Assembly (NCBI GenBank): GCA_964651045.1
Contig: CAZYVD010000004.1
Span: 1-64,000 of the forward strand
Reading direction: 5' to 3'
DNA from: CAZYVD01 sp964651045
Lineage (GTDB): Bacteria; Zhuqueibacterota; QNDG01; DSAB01
Length of the DNA stretch: 64,000 nucleotides
Shown here one piece after another: positions 43,088 to 51,179 of the stretch. The translations under genes and the position numbers were made by a program. Position 1 is the first letter of the stretch; every line of letters begins with the position of its first letter. The notes under the pieces are model-generated. The model did not search any database and was not told the origin of the DNA. It saw nothing but the letters and a program-made list of their open reading frames with translations.

Positions 43088-44624
43088 ACGTTCCAAAGAC
43101 TCCTCTCAATGTTTTACATATCTCTCCAAGCGTACCGCCCTTATCTACTACCTCTAATATTGGATAAATCAGGTTCTCATCTCCAGAAGCCTTGTTCTCC
43201 AAATCTGACAATGCCCTTCTAAGCGCTGTGGAATCTCTACTGGATCTGTATTTTGTTAATTCTTCCTTCCTCTCTTCTTCTATATCTTCGCAAACCCTCA
43301 ACGTTTCGATCAATTGTTTTTCACTGCTTATAAATGAGTTGACTCCGATTACCATCTGCCGACTCTCTTCAATATCTCTTTGCTGTTTGTAAGCACTATC
43401 CTCTATTGTCCTCTTTGAGTATCCACTCTCCAGACATCCGATCGCTCCACCTCTTGATTCTATCTCTTCCATTAACTTCATTACCCCTGATTCGATCTCC
43501 GATGTCATATATTCGACACTATAGGAGCCTCCAAATGGATCGATAGTATTCGCCACTCCCGATTCATGTGCCAGTATTTGTTGAATCCTCAGGGCAATGG
43601 TTTGAGACTTCTGTGACGGCAGAGCAAGCGCTTCATCATAGCTGTTTGTGTGAAGACTCTGAGTACCACCCATTACAGCAGCAAGGGCCTGAAGTGTAAC
43701 TCGTACTATGTTGTTCTCTGGTTGCTGGGCAGTCAGTGTAGAACCGCATGTCTGAGCATGGAACCTGAGCATCCACGACTTCTTATTTTTTGCCCCGAAC
43801 CGTTCCCTCATCAATCTGGCCCATATTCTTCTGGCCGCACGAAACTTTGCTATCTCCTCTAAGAAATTATTGTGCACTCCAAAAAAGAATGATATTCTCG
43901 GCGCAAACTCATCGATATCTATCCCACGCTGCAGTGCTGCTTTTATGTAACATATGCCATTCGTGAAGGTAAATGCTAGCTCCTGAAGTGCATTGGCACC
44001 CGCCTCTCTAATATGATAACCAGAAATAGATACCATGTTCCACATCGGTAGATGTTTTATACAAAACTCCCACAGATCAATTGATAATCTTATGGAAGGC
44101 ATAACCGGAAAAATGTAGTTTCCTCTTGCAAGATATTCCTTTAATATGTCATTCTGCACAGTACCTCTGAGACTTTTCAGATCTATTCCCCTCCTCCTTG
44201 CGAGTGCAATATACATCGCAAAAATAACTGGCGCGGTTGCATTTATTGTCATGGATGTTGAGACTTTTTCCAGTGGTATGCCATGGAATATTCTCTCCAT
44301 ATCTTTCATTGTGCTAACCGGCACTCCAACACGACCAACCTCTCCTGCAGACAGGGGATGGTCTGAATCGTATCCAAGCTGAGTAGGCAAATCGAATGCT
44401 ATTGAAAGACCTGTTTGTCCCTGGTCAAGAAGGTAGCGAAAGCGTCTGTTCGTCTGGCGCGAGTCCCCAAATCCAGAGTATTGACGCATTGTCCACAACC
44501 TACCCCTGTACATTGTAGAATAGATCCCTCGAGTAAATGGATACTCTCCAGGATTTCCAAGATCGTTTTCATATATAAAGCCCCTGAGCTGTTCTGGTGT
44601 ATGAAATCCTTCCCCTTGCTTCAT
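43080..44624 (-). CDS. Methylmalonyl-CoA mutase large subunit
   Basis: A 514-residue TIM-barrel subunit. Unlike the other mutase it keeps the carboxylate-binding pair: Tyr49 in TMRQYSGFG and Arg167 in KEYLARGNY. GYDSDHP and SISGYHIREAG also match methylmalonyl-CoA mutases. It converts R-methylmalonyl-CoA to succinyl-CoA. An in-frame stop six bases upstream fixes the ATG, so the N-terminus is about 30 residues shorter than usual. No B12 subunit is adjacent; the one at 26564-26968 may be shared. It sits with epimerase and propionyl-CoA carboxylase genes. Confidence 0.93.
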   Translation of the reverse strand: MKQGEGFHTPEQLRGFIYENDLGNPGEYPFTRGIYSTMYRGRLWTMRQYSGFGDSRQTNRRFRYLLDQGQTGLSIAFDLPTQLGYDSDHPLSAGEVGRVGVPVSTMKDMERIFHGIPLEKVSTSMTINATAPVIFAMYIALARRRGIDLKSLRGTVQNDILKEYLARGNYIFPVMPSIRLSIDLWEFCIKHLPMWNMVSISGYHIREAGANALQELAFTFTNGICYIKAALQRGIDIDEFAPRISFFFGVHNNFLEEIAKFRAARRIWARLMRERFGAKNKKSWMLRFHAQTCGSTLTAQQPENNIVRVTLQALAAVMGGTQSLHTNSYDEALALPSQKSQTIALRIQQILAHESGVANTIDPFGGSYSVEYMTSEIESGVMKLMEEIESRGGAIGCLESGYSKRTIEDSAYKQQRDIEESRQMVIGVNSFISSEKQLIETLRVCEDIEEERKEELTKYRSSRDSTALRRALSDLENKASGDENLIYPILEVVDKGGTLGEICKTLRGVFGTYD

Positions 44625-44661
44625 GATCTATTCTATTTTTCCTCTATTTTTCAACATCTTC

Positions 44662-45165
44662 TCATCTTGTTATAACAACAAGTTTCTCTCCCTTCTCCAC
44701 CCTTGCCCCCCTCTGGATAAATATCTTTTCAATAGTGCCGTCAACAGGGGTTCTTAGCTCATTCTCCATCTTCATTGCTTCCAGTATTACAAGCGGTTCT
44801 CCTATCCTGACGCTCTTTCCAATCTCCACTTTAACATCGATAACCATTCCCGGCATCGGTGCAGTAATTAGCTCTCTTTCCTCATCTGCGCATGCGACAC
44901 TCCTTTTATGCGTATCTGTTAATCCTCTTGCTACAGAAACATCGAAAGATGTGTTATTAAGAGAGACCAAGAATCTACTGCCATTTCCAGAACACCATAC
45001 TTCAAAGGGCCTCGAATCAATAATCATCGATTTTATCGATCCAGAACTCTCTTCTCCAAAATCTAAATCAACAGCCCTGCCATCGCAAAAGACAACTCTC
45101 CTGCCTCCCTTTTTAACTATCTCCACCATAAAGGTTCTATTTTCAATGGCTACTGAATATTTCAA
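44662..45165 (-). CDS. Biotin carboxyl carrier subunit of acyl-CoA carboxylase
   Basis: About 167 residues. The C-terminal biotinyl domain, MPGMVIDVKVEIGKSVRIGE and LEAMKMENELRTPV, holds the biotinylated Lys (Lys132 from the TTG start). The N-terminal part (KYSVAIENRTFMVEIVKKG) resembles the BT/linker domain of propionyl-CoA carboxylase alpha chains. The TTG at 45165 overlaps the pccA-like stop as TTGA and follows AGGAGG; a GTG at 45198 would give 178 residues and a longer overlap. BirA (21574-22353) would biotinylate it. Confidence 0.9.
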   Translation of the reverse strand: MKYSVAIENRTFMVEIVKKGGRRVVFCDGRAVDLDFGEESSGSIKSMIIDSRPFEVWCSGNGSRFLVSLNNTSFDVSVARGLTDTHKRSVACADEERELITAPMPGMVIDVKVEIGKSVRIGEPLVILEAMKMENELRTPVDGTIEKIFIQRGARVEKGEKLVVITR

Positions 45166-46661
45166 TCTAACGATTCCCTCCTTCCAGCCAGCTTCCACGG
45201 ACTTATCCTGTTAAGCGCTTTATCATCCACTCTTTCTTGATTATTTTCATGATAAAAAAGTGCCGCAACTATTGCTGCTGCTTTTTTCTCTGTGCTAGTA
45301 TATTTCCTGTCCCTTCTCTCTGTCTCATCGATGAAATGTGTGTTGATATCTCCCCTGCGAAACCTTTCGTCTTTCATTACAGATCTGTGAAAATCTATTG
45401 TTGTTTTTATTCCAGTAATAATATATTCAGAAAGTGCTCTGTGCATTCTATTTATTGCGGTCATTCTATCTTCTGCCCAAACAATCAATTTTGCAATTAT
45501 TGGATCGTAATATACGGCTACCTCATATCCCTGATATACTCCACTGTCCACTCTTACCCAAGGACCAGCAGGCTCTCGTAATATTTCTATCTTTCCACAG
45601 CTCGGCATAAAGTCTGATTCAGGATCTTCTGCATAGATCCTGCACTCGATAGAATGACCATTAATTCTTATCTTTTTCTGATCGAGCATCATCTTCAGGC
45701 CTTTTGCAATCCTGAACTGCTCACCGACAAGATCGATTCCTGTTATCATCTCAGTGACAGGATGCTCAACCTGAAGCCTTGTATTCATTTCCAGAAAATA
45801 GAAATTTTTATCTCCATCCAGTAAAAACTCTATTGTCCCAGCATTTGTATATCCCACAGATTTTGCAGCAGCAACTGCCGCCTCTCCCATCTCTGAACGC
45901 AGCCTCTCATCTATTGCAGTCGATGGCGACTCCTCTATCAACTTCTGATGTCTCCGCTGAATCGAACACTCCCTTTCTCCAAGGTGGATAGTATTTCCAT
46001 AATCATCTGCCAATATTTGAAACTCGATGTGTCTTGGCTTATCAATATACTTTTCCAGATATAGTTTCGGACTGCCAAATGACGATTGAGCCTCCTTTTT
46101 GCATAGCTCATAACTGGCATTGAGATCATCTTCATTATTGCAAACACGCATTCCCTTTCCTCCACCTCCTAAAGCAGCCTTTATCAGTACAGGATATCCT
46201 ATCTCTCTTGCACAGTTCTTCATTGATTCGACAGAATTCAGTCCCCTGTTTATTCCCGGTATTGTTGGCACTCCTGCCTTGCTTACCTTTTTCCGTGCTA
46301 ATGTCTTATCACCCATTGCGCGCATAGCCTCTGGTCCTGGACCAATAAAGACAATACCCTCGTCCAGACATCTTTGTGCAAAATCTGCACTCTCTGCTAA
46401 AAACCCATATCCGGGATGAATCGCATCGCATCCTGCCTTTTTTGCTGTCTCTATGATCGTTTCTGTATCAAGATAGCTTTGCTCTGCAGGAGCAGGCCCA
46501 ATGTTGTATGCTTCGTCTGCCCGATAAACATGAAGCGACTCTCTGTCGGCCTCAGAATAGACAGCCACAGCCTTCATGCCCATCTCATGACAGCCCCTTA
46601 TTATGCGTAGTGCAATCTCACCCCTGTTTGCAATTAAAACCTTTTTGAAAGGCCTCTTCAT
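45162..46661 (-). CDS. Biotin carboxylase subunit of acyl-CoA carboxylase
   Basis: A 499-residue biotin carboxylase: KVLIANRGEIALRIIRGCHE, HPGYGFLAESADFAQRC, the ATP-grasp loop ALGGGGKGMRVCNNE, ECSIQRRHQKLIEESPS, and FLEMNTRLQVEHPVTEMITG. It carboxylates biotin using ATP and bicarbonate. It overlaps pccB-like and carrier genes on both sides, so the three make one enzyme, most likely propionyl-CoA carboxylase given the epimerase and mutase next door. It may also serve the orphan methylcrotonyl-type beta subunit at 17762. Confidence 0.94.
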   Translation of the reverse strand: MKRPFKKVLIANRGEIALRIIRGCHEMGMKAVAVYSEADRESLHVYRADEAYNIGPAPAEQSYLDTETIIETAKKAGCDAIHPGYGFLAESADFAQRCLDEGIVFIGPGPEAMRAMGDKTLARKKVSKAGVPTIPGINRGLNSVESMKNCAREIGYPVLIKAALGGGGKGMRVCNNEDDLNASYELCKKEAQSSFGSPKLYLEKYIDKPRHIEFQILADDYGNTIHLGERECSIQRRHQKLIEESPSTAIDERLRSEMGEAAVAAAKSVGYTNAGTIEFLLDGDKNFYFLEMNTRLQVEHPVTEMITGIDLVGEQFRIAKGLKMMLDQKKIRINGHSIECRIYAEDPESDFMPSCGKIEILREPAGPWVRVDSGVYQGYEVAVYYDPIIAKLIVWAEDRMTAINRMHRALSEYIITGIKTTIDFHRSVMKDERFRRGDINTHFIDETERRDRKYTSTEKKAAAIVAALFYHENNQERVDDKALNRISPWKLAGRRESLD

Positions 46662-48202
46662 AAAGGAATATTTCCATGTTTTTTTGGAGGAAGCTTATCT
46701 CTTTTATTTTCAATCAGTTCTAAACCCTTTATCAGTTTCGGCCTGGTCTCTTTCGGCTCTATTACATCATCTATATATCCCCTAGCCGCAGCAACATATG
46801 GATTGGCAAATTTTTTACGATACTCTTCAACCAGCTCCTCTCTCATTTTTTCTGGATTCTTCGAACTCGCTATCTCCCGTCTGTAGATGATGTTTATCGC
46901 ACCCTCAGGACCCATTACTGCTATCTCTGCACTCGGCCAGGCAAAGTTTAAATCTCCCCTTATTTGTTTAGAAGAAAGTACACAGTATGCTCCGCCGTAA
47001 GACTTTCGAGTTATTACTGTTATTCTTGGCACTGTTGCCTCACATAAGGCATACAGAAGTTTTGCCCCGTGCTTTATAATACCTCCGTGTTCTTGTGAGA
47101 TTCCTGGCAAAAATCCTGGAACATCTTCAAAAACTATGATTGGAATATTAAAGGCATCGCAGAAGCGAACAAATCTTGCACCCTTTATGGAAGCGTCTAT
47201 GTCCAAACATCCTGCAAGAACAGAAGGCTGCTGTGCAACAATACCAACAACCCTTCCATCGAGGCGTGCAAATCCTACTATTATATTCTGTGCATATAAC
47301 CTCTGAACCTCTAAAAAACTCTCTCTATCGAAGACTCTCTCTATGATCTCCTTCATCTCATAGGGCTGATTTGGATTTTCAGGTACTATATGATTCAACT
47401 CCTCATCCATTCTCTCCGCATCATCTGTCGATCTTATTCGAGGAGGATCTTCCATATTATTCAGTGGAAGGTAATCAAAAAACCTTCGAATCTCATCGAT
47501 ACACTCCTCATCGCTGTCTGCAATGAAATGAGCCACACCCGATTTCTCTGCATGTACCCTTGCACCCCCTAAACCATCGAAGCTTACATCTTCATGAGTG
47601 ACTGCCCTAACAACATCGGGTCCTGTGATAAACATGTAACTGGTCTTATTCACCATGAAAACAAAGTCTGTCAGTGCAGGAGAATAGACAGCGCCTCCAG
47701 CACATGGACCCATTACTGCAGAAATCTGTGGAATGACTCCAGAAGCCTGAACGTTACGCCAGAACACCTCTGCATAGCCTGCAAGGCTGACTACACCCTC
47801 CTGTATTCTTGCGCCGCCAGAATCGTTTAGCCCAATAATGGGTATTCCCCCCTTCAGGGCCATGTCCATTATCTTGCATATCTTCTCAGCATGTGCCATT
47901 GAGAGAGTACCACCGAACGCTGTAAAATCCTGCGAAAAGACATAGGTTGGCCGTCCATTGATTTTTCCCCATCCCGTAACAACACCATCTCCCAATATCT
48001 TTCTCTTTTCCATACCAAAATCGTGTATGCGATGGGTTACATAGGCATCAAATTCCTGAAAAGTGTCAGGGTCGAGAAGAAGTTCTATGCGCTCACTAGC
48101 AGTGAGTTTTCCTGCATCATGCTGCCTCTTGATCCTTTCCTTTCCACCCCCCTCTTTGGACTTTTCCCTTAATTGGTGAAGCCTTTTAATTCCATCATTC
48201 AC
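46658..48202 (-). CDS. Acyl-CoA carboxylase beta subunit, propionyl-CoA type
   Basis: A 514-residue carboxyltransferase: HDAGKLTASERIELLLDPDTFQEFD, VFSQDFTAFGGTLSMAHAEKI, LNDSGGARIQEGVVSLAGYAE, and FEDVPGFLPGISQEHGGIIKHGAKLLYA. All these match PccB. GTG start after a GGGGGGAG stretch. With the two genes that follow it forms propionyl-CoA carboxylase (or its decarboxylating reverse). It belongs to a tight block with carrier, carboxylase, mutase and epimerase. Confidence 0.93.
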   Translation of the reverse strand: MNDGIKRLHQLREKSKEGGGKERIKRQHDAGKLTASERIELLLDPDTFQEFDAYVTHRIHDFGMEKRKILGDGVVTGWGKINGRPTYVFSQDFTAFGGTLSMAHAEKICKIMDMALKGGIPIIGLNDSGGARIQEGVVSLAGYAEVFWRNVQASGVIPQISAVMGPCAGGAVYSPALTDFVFMVNKTSYMFITGPDVVRAVTHEDVSFDGLGGARVHAEKSGVAHFIADSDEECIDEIRRFFDYLPLNNMEDPPRIRSTDDAERMDEELNHIVPENPNQPYEMKEIIERVFDRESFLEVQRLYAQNIIVGFARLDGRVVGIVAQQPSVLAGCLDIDASIKGARFVRFCDAFNIPIIVFEDVPGFLPGISQEHGGIIKHGAKLLYALCEATVPRITVITRKSYGGAYCVLSSKQIRGDLNFAWPSAEIAVMGPEGAINIIYRREIASSKNPEKMREELVEEYRKKFANPYVAAARGYIDDVIEPKETRPKLIKGLELIENKRDKLPPKKHGNIPL

Positions 48203-48245
48203 TTTCTCCCCCCATTAATATTTATCATTGACATCAAACTAATCA

Positions 48246-49781
48246 TTACCTCACCCACTCTGGTAATTTAGAAATAGTTATTCCAAGAACAGGAACAGCA
48301 AGAAGATATACTATAATTGTAGTAATAATCATTCCAATAATATTCATCCCCAAACCAGTCCTGGCCATCTGCGGGAGTGTAAGGTATCCTGAACCAAATA
48401 TAACTGCATTTGGCGGTGTTGCTACTGGAAGCATGAATGCAAGCGAAGCTGCTATTGTTCCGGCTACCATTAATAGATATGGATGAACTCCCATTCCTAT
48501 AGAGGTAACCGCCAGAATTGGCATGAATATACTTGTCACCGCTGTATTAGATGTTACTTCTGTTAGAAAATCGATTGTCAATATTACTACAATCACAGCA
48601 ACTATTAGTGGCACTGCTTTTAATGCATTAAGATTTGTTCCTATCCAATTTGCAAGGCCACTGATCTTGAACTCATGGGCCAGTGCCAATCCTCCTCCAA
48701 AAAGGATTAATATTCTCCACGGAATCCTGACGGCAACCTCCCAATCTAGAAGAAATCTGCCCCTCTTTAAATTTACGGGAATCATGAAAAGGAGAAGCGC
48801 AGAAAAAATAGCAACCGTACTGTCGTGAACCGTTTTTTCTATCCCTAAAAGATTGGACCAACCTGGAATTGTAAGAATTCCGATATCGATATTCTTTCTA
48901 AACATCCACCCAAATGCAGTTAATAGAAAGATTACCAGTATATATTTTTCTTCCCTCCTCATCGGTCCAAGTTCTTCAAGCTTTTTTTTAATGATCTCTC
49001 TCCCCCCAGGCAGGACCTTTATTTTAATCGGATGGGCAATCCTTGTGAGATAGAACCATGTGATAGGAAGAAAAAGAACTACAAGAGGAAACCCAACCAA
49101 AAACCACTGGAAAAAACTAATCTCACCTGCCTTTGGAAAAAGTTTTTCAACCTGTGCGGCAAATATTATATTGGGCGGTGTACCGATAAGCGTGCCTATG
49201 CCTCCGATACTGGCTGCATATCCTATTCCAAATAGTAGGACAGTACAGAAAGATCGCATCTCTTTGTCAGAGCTGTTTTTGGAGCCTGCGGTCAAAGATT
49301 CACAATGTTTTGCAATGGCCACTGCAATTGGAAGCATCATCATGGCAGTTGCGGTGTTGGATATCCACATCGATATAAATGCAGTTGCTATCATCATGCC
49401 GAGCACTATCCTATTTGGAGTCACACCAAGAAGCTCTATCGATTTAAGAGCAATTCTTCTGTGAAGACCCCATCTCTCAATAGAGACGGCCAGAAAAAAT
49501 CCTCCCATGAAAAGAAAGATGTTTCTGTCACCGTATTGATGTGCAACCTCCTGTACAGTATCCACGCCCAATATTGGAAAAATGACCAAGGGAATCAATG
49601 CTGTTGCAGCCATTGGTACTGCCTCTGTTATCCATAAGAATGCCATTATAACAGTGACACAAAGCGTCTTATAAGAGGCAGGGTTCATGGATTGAGGATG
49701 TGGAAGAAAAATCATTATAAGAAAAATGGGTATTGATGTAAACAATCCAACTCTCTGTCTTATAGTAAATTCTCTTTCCAA
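48246..49781 (-). CDS. SLC13/DASS family sodium-anion symporter
   Basis: A 511-residue membrane protein with about 11-12 hydrophobic helices. Both SNT signature loops are present: WISNTATAMMMLPI and VTSNTAVTSIFMPI. LIGTPPNIIFAAQ and ATPPNAVIFGSGYL complete the DASS pattern. Members move dicarboxylates such as succinate, citrate or sulfate with sodium. Position between hdrB and the propionyl-CoA carboxylase genes suggests a short-chain dicarboxylate (for example succinate). TTG start eight bases after AGGGA. Confidence 0.88.
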   Translation of the reverse strand: MEREFTIRQRVGLFTSIPIFLIMIFLPHPQSMNPASYKTLCVTVIMAFLWITEAVPMAATALIPLVIFPILGVDTVQEVAHQYGDRNIFLFMGGFFLAVSIERWGLHRRIALKSIELLGVTPNRIVLGMMIATAFISMWISNTATAMMMLPIAVAIAKHCESLTAGSKNSSDKEMRSFCTVLLFGIGYAASIGGIGTLIGTPPNIIFAAQVEKLFPKAGEISFFQWFLVGFPLVVLFLPITWFYLTRIAHPIKIKVLPGGREIIKKKLEELGPMRREEKYILVIFLLTAFGWMFRKNIDIGILTIPGWSNLLGIEKTVHDSTVAIFSALLLFMIPVNLKRGRFLLDWEVAVRIPWRILILFGGGLALAHEFKISGLANWIGTNLNALKAVPLIVAVIVVILTIDFLTEVTSNTAVTSIFMPILAVTSIGMGVHPYLLMVAGTIAASLAFMLPVATPPNAVIFGSGYLTLPQMARTGLGMNIIGMIITTIIVYLLAVPVLGITISKLPEWVR

Positions 49782-49797
49782 AATATAATCCCTGTAT

Positions 49798-50667
49798 CTA
49801 AAAGGTTATATCGGGTAATTTAATCTTGTGTTCATCAAATGCGAATTCATCAGGATCGATACCAATTGCCAGGCCTAAAAGCTCGAGATAATGAAACACA
49901 GGCATCCTCTCCATCTCACTACCTGCAAGAATATATTGACCCGTATCATAATTAAGAATGCATGAAGGACAGTGGGACACAATAGCATCCGCACCAACCA
50001 TTTTCGCACCCTTAATTTTTCTTATTATCAGTTTCGACATGATGTCCCTATCTACAAGTCCCACACCAACACCACAGCAGAGATTCTTGTCTGGATAGTC
50101 TGGTGTTTCCAGGCCTATGGCCCGACACAACTCATCGAGCTTCTCTGGATAAAGTGGATCGTCTGTCTTTAAGATGTTTGAAGGCCTAGTAAAATGGCAT
50201 CCAACATGTACTGCTACACGAAGTTTAATTGGTCTTGTGGCATAATCTTCAATTTTCTTTAATCCTATCCTTTCATAAAGCAACTGCTCAAGGTGGATCA
50301 CTTCAATCTTTCCATTATACTCTCTGCCCGTTTCCTTAAGAATCGAATTAATTTCTTCTTTGATTTTTTTATCTCTCATCTCCTCCTGTGCCATTCTGAG
50401 TGTTTCAAAACAGCCAGAACAGAGAGTAAGTATGTTGAGATCCTCCTCCTCAGCAATCGTTAAATTCCTTGCTGCAAGAGCCAGCCATGTTTTGTGATCG
50501 ATTGCCTTAGTAGAAACTGGATCGGGACAGCATGAAAATGGAAGATCAACAATATCTACACCAAGCTCTGGTAAGACTCTCCGCGCTGATAGTTCGATCC
50601 AAGGCAGGCGGAACTGTATTGTACACCCCCAGAATAGCGCATATCTTTTTATTTTCTCATTCATCAT
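49798..50667 (-). CDS. hdrB: HdrB-like subunit
   Basis: A 289-residue HdrB with the two Cys-rich cluster-binding regions: ALFWGC, LPFSCCPDPVS, TLCSGCFETLRM; and VHVGCHFTRPS, NLCCGVGVGLVDRD, SHCPSCILNYD. The first region has CCP in place of the usual CCG. In heterodisulfide reductase this subunit holds the non-cubane [4Fe-4S] clusters that reduce the disulfide; here the substrate is unknown. It overlaps hdrC and completes an hdrA-hdrC-hdrB set next to the kor genes. Confidence 0.88.
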   Translation of the reverse strand: MMNEKIKRYALFWGCTIQFRLPWIELSARRVLPELGVDIVDLPFSCCPDPVSTKAIDHKTWLALAARNLTIAEEEDLNILTLCSGCFETLRMAQEEMRDKKIKEEINSILKETGREYNGKIEVIHLEQLLYERIGLKKIEDYATRPIKLRVAVHVGCHFTRPSNILKTDDPLYPEKLDELCRAIGLETPDYPDKNLCCGVGVGLVDRDIMSKLIIRKIKGAKMVGADAIVSHCPSCILNYDTGQYILAGSEMERMPVFHYLELLGLAIGIDPDEFAFDEHKIKLPDITF

Positions 50668-51133
50668 CTAATGTTCTAGAGACTTCCAGCAGATCGAAGA
50701 ATCCACTCTTTTGAAGTATTTTTTTTATTTCATCTAAAGATGGCTGCATTATCTCAGGAAGACCGAGCTCTCTTCTAATCTTTTTTATTCTATCATTGTA
50801 TCGAATTAAAAATCCAGAGGCCAGTTCTCCCCCATTCCTGATTATCAAGTTAGGTACTCGCTCACCAGACCTGAAGGCCAGATTCTTCAGTTTGAAAAAT
50901 ATACCTGTCAGAGCCACTCCCTGTGGACAGTGCTCCTGACATGAATAACATCCACCACACCACCACAGACTGAGCTCATTAAAAATATTGGAAAAATCGT
51001 TCCTGGAAAGCTTATATATTATTCGACGAGGATTTTTCTCAGAGTCGACCTGAAAGACAGGACACGAACTTGCACACGTTGTACATTGCAGACATGGTAA
51101 AACCTGCCTCGACAACTCCTCAAGTTCAATCAT
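50657..51133 (-). CDS. hdrC: HdrC-like ferredoxin subunit
   Basis: About 158 residues with two [4Fe-4S] motifs: CLQCTTCASSCPV and CGGCYSCQEHCPQG. HdrC passes electrons from HdrA to HdrB. I chose the ATG at 51133, eight bases after GAGG and 46 bp after the hdrA stop. In-frame ATGs at 51205 and 51226 would give longer proteins overlapping hdrA, but have no well-placed ribosome site. It overlaps hdrB at the other end. Confidence 0.88.
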   Translation of the reverse strand: MIELEELSRQVLPCLQCTTCASSCPVFQVDSEKNPRRIIYKLSRNDFSNIFNELSLWWCGGCYSCQEHCPQGVALTGIFFKLKNLAFRSGERVPNLIIRNGGELASGFLIRYNDRIKKIRRELGLPEIMQPSLDEIKKILQKSGFFDLLEVSRTLDDE

Positions 51134-51179
51134 TATAAAATCCTCTTTTTCTCTAATCATCTCCGATATATCGCCCACT

